DNA of 64,000 nucleotides from CAVRQM01 sp965246915 (lineage in GTDB: Bacteria > Pseudomonadota > Alphaproteobacteria > Acetobacterales > Acetobacteraceae). Both the position numbers and the translations under genes were made by a program. The notes below the pieces were generated by a model that was not told the origin of the DNA, ran no database searches, and saw nothing but the letters and a program-made list of their open reading frames with translations. This document shows, piece after piece, positions 15,790 through 24,225 of this stretch (position 1 is the first letter of the stretch; each line of letters opens with the position of its first letter). The stretch covers positions 1-64,000 of the forward strand of contig CBDFGB010000028.1 in the NCBI GenBank assembly GCA_965246915.1, written 5' to 3'.

Positions 15790-16626
15790 ATGAGCGACAA
15801 TAGGACACCGCCAGTCAAGCCGCCGTCGGCGCAGGCTTTGGCCATGCGCACGACGACGCGGCGCGGCGCGGGCGGGCGGCCCCCCGGGGCGCGCGGACGC
15901 AAGGCTGCGGCGCCCCCCGCCAAGCCAGCGCGTGGCGCGGCGAAGGCCACGACTGCGGGACGTGGCACGAAAACAGCCAAGGCACCGGCCAAGCGCGCGA
16001 TGACCGCGAAACCCGCGACGCGCAAGACCACCGCGCGCAGCGCCGCCCCGAAGCCCGCCGCCCGCAAAACCACATCGCGCGTCACCGCCGCGAAGCCGGT
16101 GGCGCGCAAGACGACGGCGCGGGCGGTCACCGCAAAGACGACACGCAAGACCGCGGCGCCGAAGACCACACGCCGGACTTCGACGGTCGCAAAAGCACCC
16201 CGCAAGACCGCGAGCCCTGCGAAGGCACCGCGCAAGGCTGCGGCGGCACCTGCGCGGCGGGGAGCCGCCACTGGCCGCGTCAGCAAAATTGCAATGCCCA
16301 AATCGGCCGCGACCACGCGCCGCGCGCCGAACAAAGCGAGCGCGGCAAAGGGAAGTGCTGCGAAGGCCACGACCGGGCGGGCCGCGGCAACGCGAACGAT
16401 GGCGCCGAAGGCGACGACGACACGCAAACCGCGCATGGCCAAGACAATGGAGCCGGCACCGAAGCCGCGGCGCGCCCGCCGGATGCCGGAGCCGGCGCCT
16501 GTGGCCGAGATCCCCGTGAAGAAGCAGCGCCGCCCCCGCCGCGCACTGCTGCCGGCCGTACCGATGGAGAGCACGACGACGGGCGAGGAGTTCGCAGACG
16601 AGCACGACACGCTCGCCGGCGAGTAA
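15790..16626 (+). CDS. histone H1-like Ala/Lys/Arg-rich protein
   Basis: 278-residue, highly basic, low-complexity protein built from degenerate repeats such as AKPAARKTTSR, AKPVARKTTARA and APRKTASPAKAPRK. This resembles the lysine-rich tails of H1-like bacterial proteins (Hc1/HctB, AlgP, KAPA-repeat proteins), so nucleoid binding is likely. The N-terminus (PPVKPPSAQALAMRTTTRRG) and an acidic end (TTTGEEFADEHDTLAGE) are different. A shared domain is not visible. Strong codon bias for GCG/AAG fits the host, so it does not look foreign. A clear terminator follows. Confidence 0.7.
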   Translation: MSDNRTPPVKPPSAQALAMRTTTRRGAGGRPPGARGRKAAAPPAKPARGAAKATTAGRGTKTAKAPAKRAMTAKPATRKTTARSAAPKPAARKTTSRVTAAKPVARKTTARAVTAKTTRKTAAPKTTRRTSTVAKAPRKTASPAKAPRKAAAAPARRGAATGRVSKIAMPKSAATTRRAPNKASAAKGSAAKATTGRAAATRTMAPKATTTRKPRMAKTMEPAPKPRRARRMPEPAPVAEIPVKKQRRPRRALLPAVPMESTTTGEEFADEHDTLAGE

Positions 16627-16637
16627 TCCGTCGCGTC

Positions 16638-16673
16638 GGGACCAGCGCGACCTCGCGGCGCGCGCTGGTTCCC
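16638..16673. terminator. hairpin between histone-like gene and otnC
   Basis: GGGACCAGCGCG pairs with CGCGCTGGTTCCC (one bulged T) across an 11-base loop, between two convergent genes. Confidence 0.55.
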
Positions 16674-16680
16674 GCTCGCC

Positions 16681-17331
16681 TCAGCCGAAACGCGCCAAAA
16701 GATCCGCCACCTGCGCTTGCGTCAGGGTGCGCGCCCGAAAACCCGACGTGTCCGGCAGCCCCCGCAGCAACAGAAACAGTTTCGCCGCTTCCTCCAGTTC
16801 CTCCGCGGCGGAGACCGCGTCGGTCAGGGAACGACCGCTGACCACCGGCCCGTGGTTCGCGAGCAACACGGCCTTCGCGGTGGCCGCGGCCGCCTTGATG
16901 GACGGTTCCATCGCCGCATCGCCAGGACGATAGTACGGCACAATCGGCAGACGGCGACCTATGCGCATGACGAAATACGGCGTGAGCGGCGGGATCGCCT
17001 GATCATCGTCGGTCTCGGCAAGGCACGCGACGGCGGTTGCCATCGTCGAATGCAGATGCACGACGGCGCCCGCATCCTCGCGCGCGGCGTAGAAGGCGCG
17101 GTGCATGAAGACCTCCTTGCTCGGCGGGTCGCCGCCGACATGGCCGAACACCGCGTCGAGCCGCGAGATCCGGTCCGGTCGCAGCCGGCCAAGACAGGAA
17201 TTGGTCGGCGTGATGAGATAGCCGTCGTCGAGCCGCACGCTGATGTTTCCAGCACTTCCGACGGAGAAGCCGCGCGCGAACAGGCTGGCCGACAGTTCGC
17301 ACAACAGGTCGCGTGTCTCGGCCTCGGTCAT
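16681..17331 (-). CDS. otnC: 3-oxo-tetronate 4-phosphate decarboxylase OtnC
   Basis: Class II aldolase/adducin fold, 216 residues. Metal ligands appear in HLHSTMATAVACL and NHGPVV; SAGNISVRLDDGYLITPTNSCLGRL is the phosphate/oxyanion region. OtnC decarboxylates 3-oxo-tetronate 4-phosphate to DHAP in D-erythronate/L-threonate catabolism. Assignment as OtnC rather than another class II aldolase rests on the adjacent OtnK, which it overlaps by four bases (ATGA). Last gene of a six-gene overlapping operon. Confidence 0.88.
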   Translation of the reverse strand: MTEAETRDLLCELSASLFARGFSVGSAGNISVRLDDGYLITPTNSCLGRLRPDRISRLDAVFGHVGGDPPSKEVFMHRAFYAAREDAGAVVHLHSTMATAVACLAETDDDQAIPPLTPYFVMRIGRRLPIVPYYRPGDAAMEPSIKAAAATAKAVLLANHGPVVSGRSLTDAVSAAEELEEAAKLFLLLRGLPDTSGFRARTLTQAQVADLLARFG

Positions 17332-18620
17332 TCGCCGCTCTCTCCGACCTGTGCAAAGGCGCGCGAGAAAAAGTCACGACCGCCGAAATTACCGCTCTTA
17401 AGCGCGAGTAGAACCGGTTCCGCGTCCAACCGTCGCGCATACGTCCAGGGCACGCCGGGATCGATCGACGGTCCGATGCGCAGGCTTCGCACACCGAGGC
17501 GAGCGACCACCGCCCCGGACGTCTCACCGCCCGCCGCGACGAGGCGACGCACGCCGAATGTCTCGACGAGATCATGCGCGATCTCCGCGAGCGCCGACTC
17601 CACAAGCACGCCCGCCGCCTGACGCCCCAATCGCGCTTGCAGCGCCGCGACACGATCGGGTGGCGCCGAAGCGGAGACCAGGACCGGGCCGCCATCGCGC
17701 AGCGCATGTGAAAGCCAGGCACGCGCCTGTTGCGCGAGCACGTCGGCATCGGGGGTCGCCAGCGGATCGAGGTCGAGCACGTGCATGCGCTCGCGCGCGG
17801 CGGCGACCTGACCGAGCGTCGCGCGCGAGCACGAACCTGACAGCGCGGCCGAGGCGCCCGCGACGTGCGGCAATGCCGCCGGTTCGGTTCGCGGCGGCAA
17901 CTTGCCGGCCGCACGCCAGGCGTCCGGCAAGCCCATCGCGACACCCGAGCCACCGGTGATGAGCGGATGCAACGCGGCGGCGTGGCCGATCGCGTGCAGA
18001 TGCGTGTCGGTCAGCGCGTCGACGATCGCATAGCGTCGTCCCTGCTCCTTCAGCCGGGTCATTGCGTCGCGGATCGCGCCCGCGCCCTGTTCGACCACCG
18101 CGAACGGCACCAGGCCAACGCCGCCCTCGGTCTGCGCGCCGAGCACACGAACCAGATTGGCGTCGGTCATCGGCGTCAGCGGGTGGCTCTCCATTCCGCT
18201 CTCGTTCAGCAGACTCCCGCCGACGAACAGATGGCCCTGGAACACGCTGCGTCCGTTCGCCGGGAATGCGGGACAGGCGAGCGCGAAGCCGCAGTCGAGT
18301 GCCGCGACGAGCGCATCGGCGACCGGTCCGATGTTGCCCCGCGGCGTGCTGTCGAACGTGGAGCAATACTTGAAGAACAGATGCTGGCAGCCGAGGCCGC
18401 GCAGCCATCGCAGCGCCGCGAGGCTGTCGCCCACCGCCTCGGCGACCGGCGCCGTGCGCGATTTGAGTGCCACGACGACCGCGCTGTCATCGATCCCCGG
18501 CGCGTCGCCTGGCGGCACGACGATCGTGAGCGTCGTCGGCATGCCCGCCCCGTAAAGCATCGCGGCGAGATCCGTGGCGCCAGTGAAGTCGTCGGCGATA
18601 CAGCCCAGCAGCGGCGTCAT
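17328..18620 (-). CDS. otnK: 3-oxo-tetronate kinase OtnK
   Basis: 430-residue four-carbon acid sugar kinase (DUF1537). N-terminal domain: LLGCIADDFTGATDLA with the catalytic Asp pair, FKYCSTFDSTPRGNIGPVAD, CPAFPANGRSVFQGHLFV. C-terminal nucleotide domain: AGGETSGAVVARLGV and GVPWTYA. Phosphorylates 3-oxo-tetronate at C4, feeding OtnC. The usual OtnI isomerase and the tetronate dehydrogenase are not in this window. Overlaps the glycosyltransferase gene by four bases (ATGA). Confidence 0.9.
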   Translation of the reverse strand: MTPLLGCIADDFTGATDLAAMLYGAGMPTTLTIVVPPGDAPGIDDSAVVVALKSRTAPVAEAVGDSLAALRWLRGLGCQHLFFKYCSTFDSTPRGNIGPVADALVAALDCGFALACPAFPANGRSVFQGHLFVGGSLLNESGMESHPLTPMTDANLVRVLGAQTEGGVGLVPFAVVEQGAGAIRDAMTRLKEQGRRYAIVDALTDTHLHAIGHAAALHPLITGGSGVAMGLPDAWRAAGKLPPRTEPAALPHVAGASAALSGSCSRATLGQVAAARERMHVLDLDPLATPDADVLAQQARAWLSHALRDGGPVLVSASAPPDRVAALQARLGRQAAGVLVESALAEIAHDLVETFGVRRLVAAGGETSGAVVARLGVRSLRIGPSIDPGVPWTYARRLDAEPVLLALKSGNFGGRDFFSRAFAQVGESGE

Positions 18621-19654
18621 GCGGCCTCCAATACAGCGGCGAACTTTTCGCCCTGCGCGGTCCAGTCTGGCAAAGCGGCTCCGACCCGCCACGCGCACTC
18701 GGCCATCGATACGCGCAACGGGCGATCGTAGATGACGCGGCGCATAGCGCGAGACAGCTGGGCATGATCGCCCGGCGCGCAGACCACGGCGCAGTCCGGC
18801 GTCACCAGCGCGGCCGCCGCGCCGCCGGACGTCACGGCGACCGGCAGGCCGCGACGCAGCGCTTCGGCGATCGCCATGCCATACCCCTCGTACCACGTCG
18901 CCAGCGCGAACATCGCCGCGCCGTCCCAAAACGGCGCGAGGGCGTCGGGCGCGATCTCCCCCGCGAAGCGGACGCGCTCCGTCAGCCCCAGTTCGTCCGC
19001 GAGCGCGCGCAGCGACTCGGCGTACGCCGGATCGGGCGCGGCGCCCGCGACGACCAACGTCCAGTCGAGATCAAGCAGTCGCGACAGCGCGCGCAACAGC
19101 ACGTCGTGGCCCTTGCGCGGCGACAACGTCGCCACCGAAAGGATGACGCAGTCGTCGCCGGAGGGCCCCGCGCTGCGCGGCGCGGCAGGCGTGCCGGGCT
19201 CGACGACGGCGACCCGCGATCCGACGACTCCGAACTGCGCCACAAGTCGCCGTGACGTGTCGGGGCTCGTCACGACCACGCGAGGCAAGGCCTGAAACAT
19301 CCGGCGTTCGATCGAGAGAAGCGCGTCGCGCGCGGCCTCGCTACGGCCGGTCTCCAATGCCGTCGGGTGATGGATCAGGCCGACCACGCGGCGCGTCGAC
19401 AGTGGCTCGGCAAAGGGCTCGAAAGCTGGCAGGCAAAGCCCGTCGATCACCACGATCGAGTCCGGCGCCAGCCGAGCCCAGCATGACGCGGCGGCGGTGC
19501 GCGCCGTCTCGTCGGGCAATGGATGCAGGCCGGGCAGCGTCACCACATCAACCGAATGCCCGCTCGCCGTCAGGGCGGCGACGATCGCACGATCGTAGAC
19601 GTAGCCGCCGGACAGCGTCTCCCACGGCGCGGGCGCGATGAAGCTCACATGCAT
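18617..19654 (-). CDS. GT4-family glycosyltransferase
   Basis: 345-residue GT-B glycosyltransferase. N-terminal Rossmann half starts HVSFIAPAPWETLSGGYVYD; the C-terminal donor domain has ILSVATLSPRKGHDVLLRAL, DLDWTLVVAGA, RFAGEI and the EX7E signature in WYEGYGMAIAEALRRGLPV followed by TSGGAAAAL. The sugar donor is unknown. Its ATG overlaps the stop of the PTPS-like gene by one base (TGATG). Beside pterin-type genes it may glycosylate a pterin-like product, as cyanobacterial pterin glycosyltransferases do; this is inference. Confidence 0.85.
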   Translation of the reverse strand: MHVSFIAPAPWETLSGGYVYDRAIVAALTASGHSVDVVTLPGLHPLPDETARTAAASCWARLAPDSIVVIDGLCLPAFEPFAEPLSTRRVVGLIHHPTALETGRSEAARDALLSIERRMFQALPRVVVTSPDTSRRLVAQFGVVGSRVAVVEPGTPAAPRSAGPSGDDCVILSVATLSPRKGHDVLLRALSRLLDLDWTLVVAGAAPDPAYAESLRALADELGLTERVRFAGEIAPDALAPFWDGAAMFALATWYEGYGMAIAEALRRGLPVAVTSGGAAAALVTPDCAVVCAPGDHAQLSRAMRRVIYDRPLRVSMAECAWRVGAALPDWTAQGEKFAAVLEAA

Positions 19655-20055
19655 CAGGCGAGATCGGCTTCGTAGGCGGCCCATGCCAGCGGACTTTCCC
19701 GCAGCAGCACCTTGATCGATGTCACGAGCCGACCACCGTCGCCCAGCGTCCCGTCGCCGCATGCTGCGGACAGTCGCGCATGGATGTGACGCGCCATGAA
19801 CTCGGTGGTCGTGTTGCGCCCGGCAAACTCGACCACCTCGTCGAGATTGCGATAGTCGACGTCGTCCAGCACGCGCCGCAGTTCGGTGCGGGCCAGCCCG
19901 ATATCGACCAGCAGATTGGCGGCATCGAGCGCCGGCGCGCGAAACTCCGCCTCGACCACGAACGTCGCGCCGTGCACGCGCTGCGCCGGGCCAAACATCG
20001 CTCCCGTAAAACTATGGGCGATCATGATGTGATCGCAGACCGTCAGGCTGTACAT
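19654..20055 (-). CDS. 6-pyruvoyltetrahydropterin synthase homologue with altered active site
   Basis: 133-residue T-fold protein of the PTPS/QueD family. Kept: AHSF (His14, first zinc ligand), HG (His28, second), NLLVDIGLARTELRRVLDDVDYRNLDEV, NTTTEFMARHI, and LRESPLAWAAYE with Glu110 as pterin anchor. Changed: the third zinc ligand (canonical HGH) is Ala30, the catalytic Cys a few residues before HGH is absent, and the catalytic Asp-His pair reads DY (Asp67-Tyr68). So it is not a standard PTPS or QueD and may bind a pterin-like substrate for other chemistry. Overlaps the dehydrogenase gene by 13 bases. Confidence 0.82.
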   Translation of the reverse strand: MYSLTVCDHIMIAHSFTGAMFGPAQRVHGATFVVEAEFRAPALDAANLLVDIGLARTELRRVLDDVDYRNLDEVVEFAGRNTTTEFMARHIHARLSAACGDGTLGDGGRLVTSIKVLLRESPLAWAAYEADLA

Positions 20056-21023
20056 GCCGCATCCCCTTCCTCGTCCGGATAGACGACGACATGGCACAGG
20101 CCGCCGGACAGCAGGCGCGGCATCTCCCGCGGCAGGTCGGCAAACGCCACGGGCGCCTCCAGCAGACGATCGTAGAGGTCGTCGCACAGCAGCGACAAGG
20201 CGATGCCCAGACGTTGCGCGTGATCGCGGCGGCCACGCATCGGTCCCGCGATACGTCCAACCTGTGACGAGATCAGTCGCAGCCGTCGAGCATGAAACGA
20301 TTCGCCGAGTGGCAGGGCGGGCGCTCGATCGGCGAACCAGCTCGCTTCGACGATTCGCGCCTCGTCGGCCGCGCATCCAAGCGCGAGCCGCAGCCCCGCC
20401 TCCGAGGCCGACGCGTGCACGATGAGCTCCTGCTCGCCCGGCGCGTCGGAGGGCGTGGTGAAGGCACAGCCGAACGCGGCGGCGAGCGGCGCCCGCGCGG
20501 ACTCGATGTCGACGAGAGTGACGGCGCAGGCGGGGATGCGCGCGAGCAGCGAGGCCACGAGCAGTCCCACGACGCCGGCGCCGATCACCATGATCCGCTC
20601 CCCCGCGAGCGGGGCGGCATCCCAGACGATGTTCAGCGCCGTTTCCATGTTGGCGGCCAGCACGGCGCGCCGCGTGGGAACCGCGTCGGGCACGGCGATG
20701 CACGTCACGGCGGGCGCGTCGAAGCAATTCTGATGCGGATGCAGCACGAAGCAGCGGCCCGGTCGACCGGCGACGCGGCCCACGACCGCGTAGCCGTATT
20801 TGACCGGGAACGGAAAATCGCCCGCCATCAACGGCGCACGCATCGTCACAAACTGGCTGTCTGGAACCCGGCCGGCGAACACGATCGCCTCCGTCCCACG
20901 CGACACGCCCGACGCGAGCGCCCGCACACGCAAAAACCCGGGCGGCGGCGCCGGCGGCAGGCGCTCCTCGCGCAGCTCGCCATGACCATTCGCGACCGCC
21001 CAGAACGCGCGCGGCAAACTCAT
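20043..21023 (-). CDS. MDR-family dehydrogenase, apparently zinc-less
   Basis: 326-residue medium-chain dehydrogenase/reductase. It has the GroES-like N-domain (PPGFLRVRALASGVSRGTEAIVFAGRVP) and a Rossmann motif (IMVIGAGVVGLLVASLLAR). The usual catalytic zinc Cys (GICGTD) is replaced by the SRGTE type seen in BchC-like relatives, and there is no four-Cys structural zinc loop. Probably NAD(P)-dependent reduction of a sugar side chain. Substrate unknown. ATG 21023 overlaps the RibD-like stop (ATGA). Confidence 0.8.
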   Translation of the reverse strand: MSLPRAFWAVANGHGELREERLPPAPPPGFLRVRALASGVSRGTEAIVFAGRVPDSQFVTMRAPLMAGDFPFPVKYGYAVVGRVAGRPGRCFVLHPHQNCFDAPAVTCIAVPDAVPTRRAVLAANMETALNIVWDAAPLAGERIMVIGAGVVGLLVASLLARIPACAVTLVDIESARAPLAAAFGCAFTTPSDAPGEQELIVHASASEAGLRLALGCAADEARIVEASWFADRAPALPLGESFHARRLRLISSQVGRIAGPMRGRRDHAQRLGIALSLLCDDLYDRLLEAPVAFADLPREMPRLLSGGLCHVVVYPDEEGDAACTA

Positions 21024-21781
21024 CTCGTGAAAGGAATGTCGAGTAGAACGTCGCGGCCGAGCGCATACGCGGTCCAATCGAGCCGCAATCCCTGCGACGG
21101 CTCCGCACACGCGGGCACCGCGAAGGCCGGGATACCGTGGCCAAGCAGGAGAGGAGCGATCGTGACGTGAAGCCGATCGAGGGCGCCGGCAAGCAGGAAG
21201 CGCGACACCGTGCGGCCGCCACCCTCGATCAACAGCCGACGCAGCCCGCGCGCCGCGAGCGCCGCGACGATCGCGGCGGGCTCGATATGGAATCCCGCGT
21301 CGCTGGGCAGCACGATCGCCTCGGCCGCGCCGTGCGATGGCGCGGCCGTCGTCGTGGTCAGCAGCAGGGTCGGCGGCCCGGCGGCGAACACGCGATGTTC
21401 CGGCGGCAGCACGCGTCTCGAGTCGATCACGACGCGAACCGGAGACGGGCCGGGACAGGCCCGCGTGGTCAGCAGCGGATCATCGGCGCGAACCGTGCCG
21501 GCACCCACCACGACCGCATCGCAAAGGGCGCGCAGGCGATGGGTGTGCAGAATGTCGTCCGGTCCGCTGATCCAGCGGCTCGCACCGGTGCCGGTCGCGA
21601 TGAACCCGTCCAGGCTCTGTGCGGCACGAGCCACGACGAAGGGTGCTCCCTCGGCGCGGCGGCGCAGGAGCGTCTCATAAAGGGCGGGCAACTTGCCCGA
21701 TGCGCGATCGTCGCCGAGCAGGAGCGTCCAGTCCGATGCGGACAATTCCAGCGGCGCGCGGAGCATGCAGCCGAGTAGCAC
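21020..21781 (-). CDS. RibD-C/dihydrofolate-reductase-like reductase
   Basis: 253-residue protein with the RibD C-terminal reductase fold only; the deaminase domain of true RibD is absent. Motifs: VVARAAQSLDGFIATGTGASRWISG, HRLRALCDAVVVGAGTVRADDPLLTTR, RVVIDSRRVLPPEHRVF, LLIEGGGRTVSRFL. Family members reduce ribosylated pyrimidines or pterin-like rings with NADPH. First gene of the six-gene operon, so product modification by the genes downstream is likely. The first 45 residues have no RibD counterpart; the start at ATG 21781 is uncertain. Confidence 0.8.
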   Translation of the reverse strand: MLLGCMLRAPLELSASDWTLLLGDDRASGKLPALYETLLRRRAEGAPFVVARAAQSLDGFIATGTGASRWISGPDDILHTHRLRALCDAVVVGAGTVRADDPLLTTRACPGPSPVRVVIDSRRVLPPEHRVFAAGPPTLLLTTTTAAPSHGAAEAIVLPSDAGFHIEPAAIVAALAARGLRRLLIEGGGRTVSRFLLAGALDRLHVTIAPLLLGHGIPAFAVPACAEPSQGLRLDWTAYALGRDVLLDIPFTR

Positions 21782-21834
21782 ACGGGGCGCAGTGGCGACA
21801 GGCGGACGGCCCGGCGCGCCGCGGCAGGCGGGCG

Positions 21835-22200
21835 TCAGGCATGGGCGGACAACGTCATCGGGGGCGCGGCGACGTTCGGATGAGGCGTGCGGCCATATCC
21901 CGCGCGCATCGGTGGCATCGCGCGGGCGAGCGTGGCCAGCAGCCTGCCCTGCACAAACATCGCCCGCTCAAGCAAGCGACGGTTGTCATCGGCCAGGACC
22001 CGCAGACGGCTCACGGAGTCACTCGAATGGCTTCCTCCCGCCGCCGGTTGCGACAGCGCCTCGGTCAGCCGACGGGCGCAGGCTTCCTTATGTGGGAACA
22101 CGGCGACGGCGCGCGGAACGTCCAGGGCGCGCAACGCCGCGTTCTCCGCCTCCAACGCCTCGGCCAACGCGGCCGCCGCCAGATCAAGCTCGCGGGTCAT
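21835..22200 (-). CDS. putative flagellar export chaperone FlgN-like
   Basis: 121-residue helical protein starting with a long amphipathic helix (ELDLAAAALAEALEAENAALRAL) and a second (EACARRLTEAL, then LRVLADDNRRLLERAMFVQGRLLATLARAM), the usual FlgN-like architecture. Assignment rests on this and on the adjacent flgJ/flgI genes. FlgN chaperones hook-filament junction proteins. Overlaps the flgJ-like gene by four bases. Confidence 0.6.
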   Translation of the reverse strand: MTRELDLAAAALAEALEAENAALRALDVPRAVAVFPHKEACARRLTEALSQPAAGGSHSSDSVSRLRVLADDNRRLLERAMFVQGRLLATLARAMPPMRAGYGRTPHPNVAAPPMTLSAHA

Positions 22201-22496
22201 GATCCCTCCTGCGCCCGCAGCATCTGGCGGTATACGCTCGGCGCGAGGCCCACGCCGCCGCGTCGCGCGAGCGCCTTGGCAATCTCGTCGGTAAGCATCG
22301 GTCGCCAGGTCGCCTCACCGGCGCCACCGCCGAACGGGCCACCGGCCGCGTCGAGGGTCGTGAACATGGGCCGGAGAAACTCGCCCAGCGCCAGCGCCTC
22401 GAAGTCCTGGGCAGCTTTCCACACACGGGCTTTCGCCGGGTCCGCGAGATCGGCCGGCGACGGAGCGCCGGTGCCGTCCGCGACGATCGTGCTCAT
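22197..22496 (-). CDS. FlgJ-like rod-binding protein
   Basis: 99-residue protein equal to the N-terminal rod-binding domain of FlgJ: KAAQDFEALALGEFLRPMF, GGGAGEATWRPMLTDEIAKALARRGGVGLAPSVYRQML. The muramidase domain of gammaproteobacterial FlgJ is absent, as usual in alphaproteobacteria. Acts in the periplasm on rod assembly. It lies 10 bases after flgI. Confidence 0.82.
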   Translation of the reverse strand: MSTIVADGTGAPSPADLADPAKARVWKAAQDFEALALGEFLRPMFTTLDAAGGPFGGGAGEATWRPMLTDEIAKALARRGGVGLAPSVYRQMLRAQEGS

Positions 22497-22506
22497 GACA
22501 TACCCC

Positions 22507-23601
22507 CTATCGCACGATGAGGTCGGCCTGAAGGGCTCCGGCCGCCTTGATGGATTGCAGGATGCTGATGAGGTCGCGCGGACTGACGCCCAGCGCGTTC
22601 AGACTGGCGACCAGATCACGCAGGGTCGCGGCCCCCCGCAGCACGCCGAGTTTTCGACCGCTGCCATCGTCGACCTGGATGTTGGTGCGGTCGACGACGG
22701 CGGTGCGGCCGCCGGCCAGCGCGTTGGGTTGGCTGACCTCCGGCGTCTCGGTCACCCGCACCGTGAGGTTGCCCTGGGCGATGGCGACCGTGCTGATCCG
22801 CACGTCGTTGCCCATCACCACCGTACCGCTGGCCTCCTCGACGACCACCACGGCGGGGGTGTCGGGCTCCACGTGCAGGTTCTCGATCGCCGCCAGACTA
22901 TCGACGGGGTCGCGTCCCGCGAGATCGATCTTGACCGTGCGGGGATTGAGCGCATGGGCCGCGCCCGCGCCGAGCACGCGATTGATCGCCGCGGCGATCC
23001 GGCGCGCGGTGGTCAGGTCGGGATTGCGCAGGCCGAGCCGCATCGGCGTCTGCGCGCCCAGCTGATACGGGACCTCTTTTTCGACGATGGCACCGTTGGC
23101 GATCCGGCCGGCGGTGGGCACGCCGCGGGTGACGCTGGCGCCGGCACCCTTTGCGGAAATCGCGCCGGTCACGATCGCCCCCTGCCCGACCGCGTAGACG
23201 TCGCCATCCGCGCCCATCAGCGGGGTCACCAGCAACGTACCGCCCGAGATGTTGGACGCGTCGCCGAGGGCGGAGATGGCGATGTCGATACGCTCCCCAG
23301 GGCGGGCGAAGGCGGGCAGCGTCGCGGTCACCATCACGGCGGCGACATTCTTGGTCGTCAGCCGGGCCGCCTGATCGCGCGTGTTCACGCCCAGCCGCTC
23401 GAGCATGCCGATCAGCGATTGCTTGGTGAACACCGCGGAATCGAGCTTGTCGCCCGTGCCGGACAGGCCGACCACGAGGCCGTAGCCGACCAGCTGGTTG
23501 TCGCGCACGCCCTCGACATCGGCGATGTCCTTGACCCGCACTTCCCCCCGGGCCGGGACGGCCAGCAGCGGGAATGCCAACAGGAGGAAAAGAATTCGCA
23601 T
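22507..23601 (-). CDS. flgI: flagellar P-ring protein FlgI
   Basis: 364-residue periplasmic P-ring subunit. Signal peptide (MRILFLLLAFPLLAVPARG) then VRVKDIADVEGVRDNQLVGYGLVVGLSGTGD, RLTTKNVAAVMVTATLP, GERIDIAISALGDASNISGGTLLVTPLMGADG, VYAVGQGAI and the C-terminal ATLRDLVASLNALGVSPRDLISILQSIKAAGAL. Full length. ATG 23601 places the signal peptide correctly. Operon flgI-flgJ-flgN; divergent from fliX. Confidence 0.96.
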   Translation of the reverse strand: MRILFLLLAFPLLAVPARGEVRVKDIADVEGVRDNQLVGYGLVVGLSGTGDKLDSAVFTKQSLIGMLERLGVNTRDQAARLTTKNVAAVMVTATLPAFARPGERIDIAISALGDASNISGGTLLVTPLMGADGDVYAVGQGAIVTGAISAKGAGASVTRGVPTAGRIANGAIVEKEVPYQLGAQTPMRLGLRNPDLTTARRIAAAINRVLGAGAAHALNPRTVKIDLAGRDPVDSLAAIENLHVEPDTPAVVVVEEASGTVVMGNDVRISTVAIAQGNLTVRVTETPEVSQPNALAGGRTAVVDRTNIQVDDGSGRKLGVLRGAATLRDLVASLNALGVSPRDLISILQSIKAAGALQADLIVR

Positions 23602-23664
23602 CGGGCCGACCCTGAGCGCCGGACATGAACGTTTCGTCAATCAGCACCCGGCATTGTGACGGGC

Positions 23665-24072
23665 ATGACCAGTATCAACGCCGTCCCGACGGCCCGGCCG
23701 ATCGCGCCGCGCGGTCGAAACGCAGGGCCTGCGGGAGCAGGATTCACGCTCGCCGGGCCGGGCGGCGTCGCGGACCCCTCCGGCGTGCGCCCGCCGGAGC
23801 GGACGATGCTGCAGGCGGGGCTCCTGGCCCTGCAGGACGAGGCGGACGGCGTGGATGAGCGGGCGCGGCGGCGCGCCAAGGACCTCATCGACCGTTTGGC
23901 GTCACTCCAGCTCTCGCTGCTCGGCGGGGCGGCGGCGACGCGCGAGAGCCTCGCGGGCCTGCGCGCGCTGCTGCGCGACCTGCCCAGGCCCACCGATCGA
24001 CGGTTGTCGGGCGTCCTGGCCGCAGTGGCCGTGCGGATCGAGGTGGAGCTTGCGCGCCACGAATTGGAATGA
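23665..24072 (+). CDS. fliX: flagellar assembly regulator FliX
   Basis: 135-residue alphaproteobacterial FliX, which in Caulobacter couples FlbD activity to early flagellar assembly. Seen: an unstructured Ala/Gly/Pro-rich N-terminus, then QAGLLALQDEADGVDERARRRAKDLIDRLASLQLSLLGG and RLSGVLAAVAVRIEVELARHE. Divergent from flgI, the classic arrangement. ATG 23665 preferred over GTG 23656. Confidence 0.8.
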   Translation: MTSINAVPTARPIAPRGRNAGPAGAGFTLAGPGGVADPSGVRPPERTMLQAGLLALQDEADGVDERARRRAKDLIDRLASLQLSLLGGAAATRESLAGLRALLRDLPRPTDRRLSGVLAAVAVRIEVELARHELE

Positions 24073-24118
24073 ACATGCCGCCTGCGCTCGACATTGCGGC
24101 GAATCAACGGTGAGCCCC

Positions 24119-24147
24119 TTGTGGCGCCCCCCGATCGGTCGCTATAC
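24119..24147 (+). promoter_or_regulatory. probable sigma-70 promoter of dksA
   Basis: TTGTGG at 24119 and CTATAC at 24142, 17 bases apart, about 78 bases before the dksA start. Confidence 0.4.
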
Positions 24148-24225
24148 GCCGCGCGGATCACGCGGTCGGGAGGGATGGGCGCCCGACCGTCAAACGGCCC
24201 GAAATTCGCCGCAGGAACGCCGCTG

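Noticed and set aside
21619..23628. A 669-codon plus frame across flgN, flgJ and flgI
   Set aside because: Low-complexity Arg/Gly/Ala translation, antisense to clear flagellar genes.
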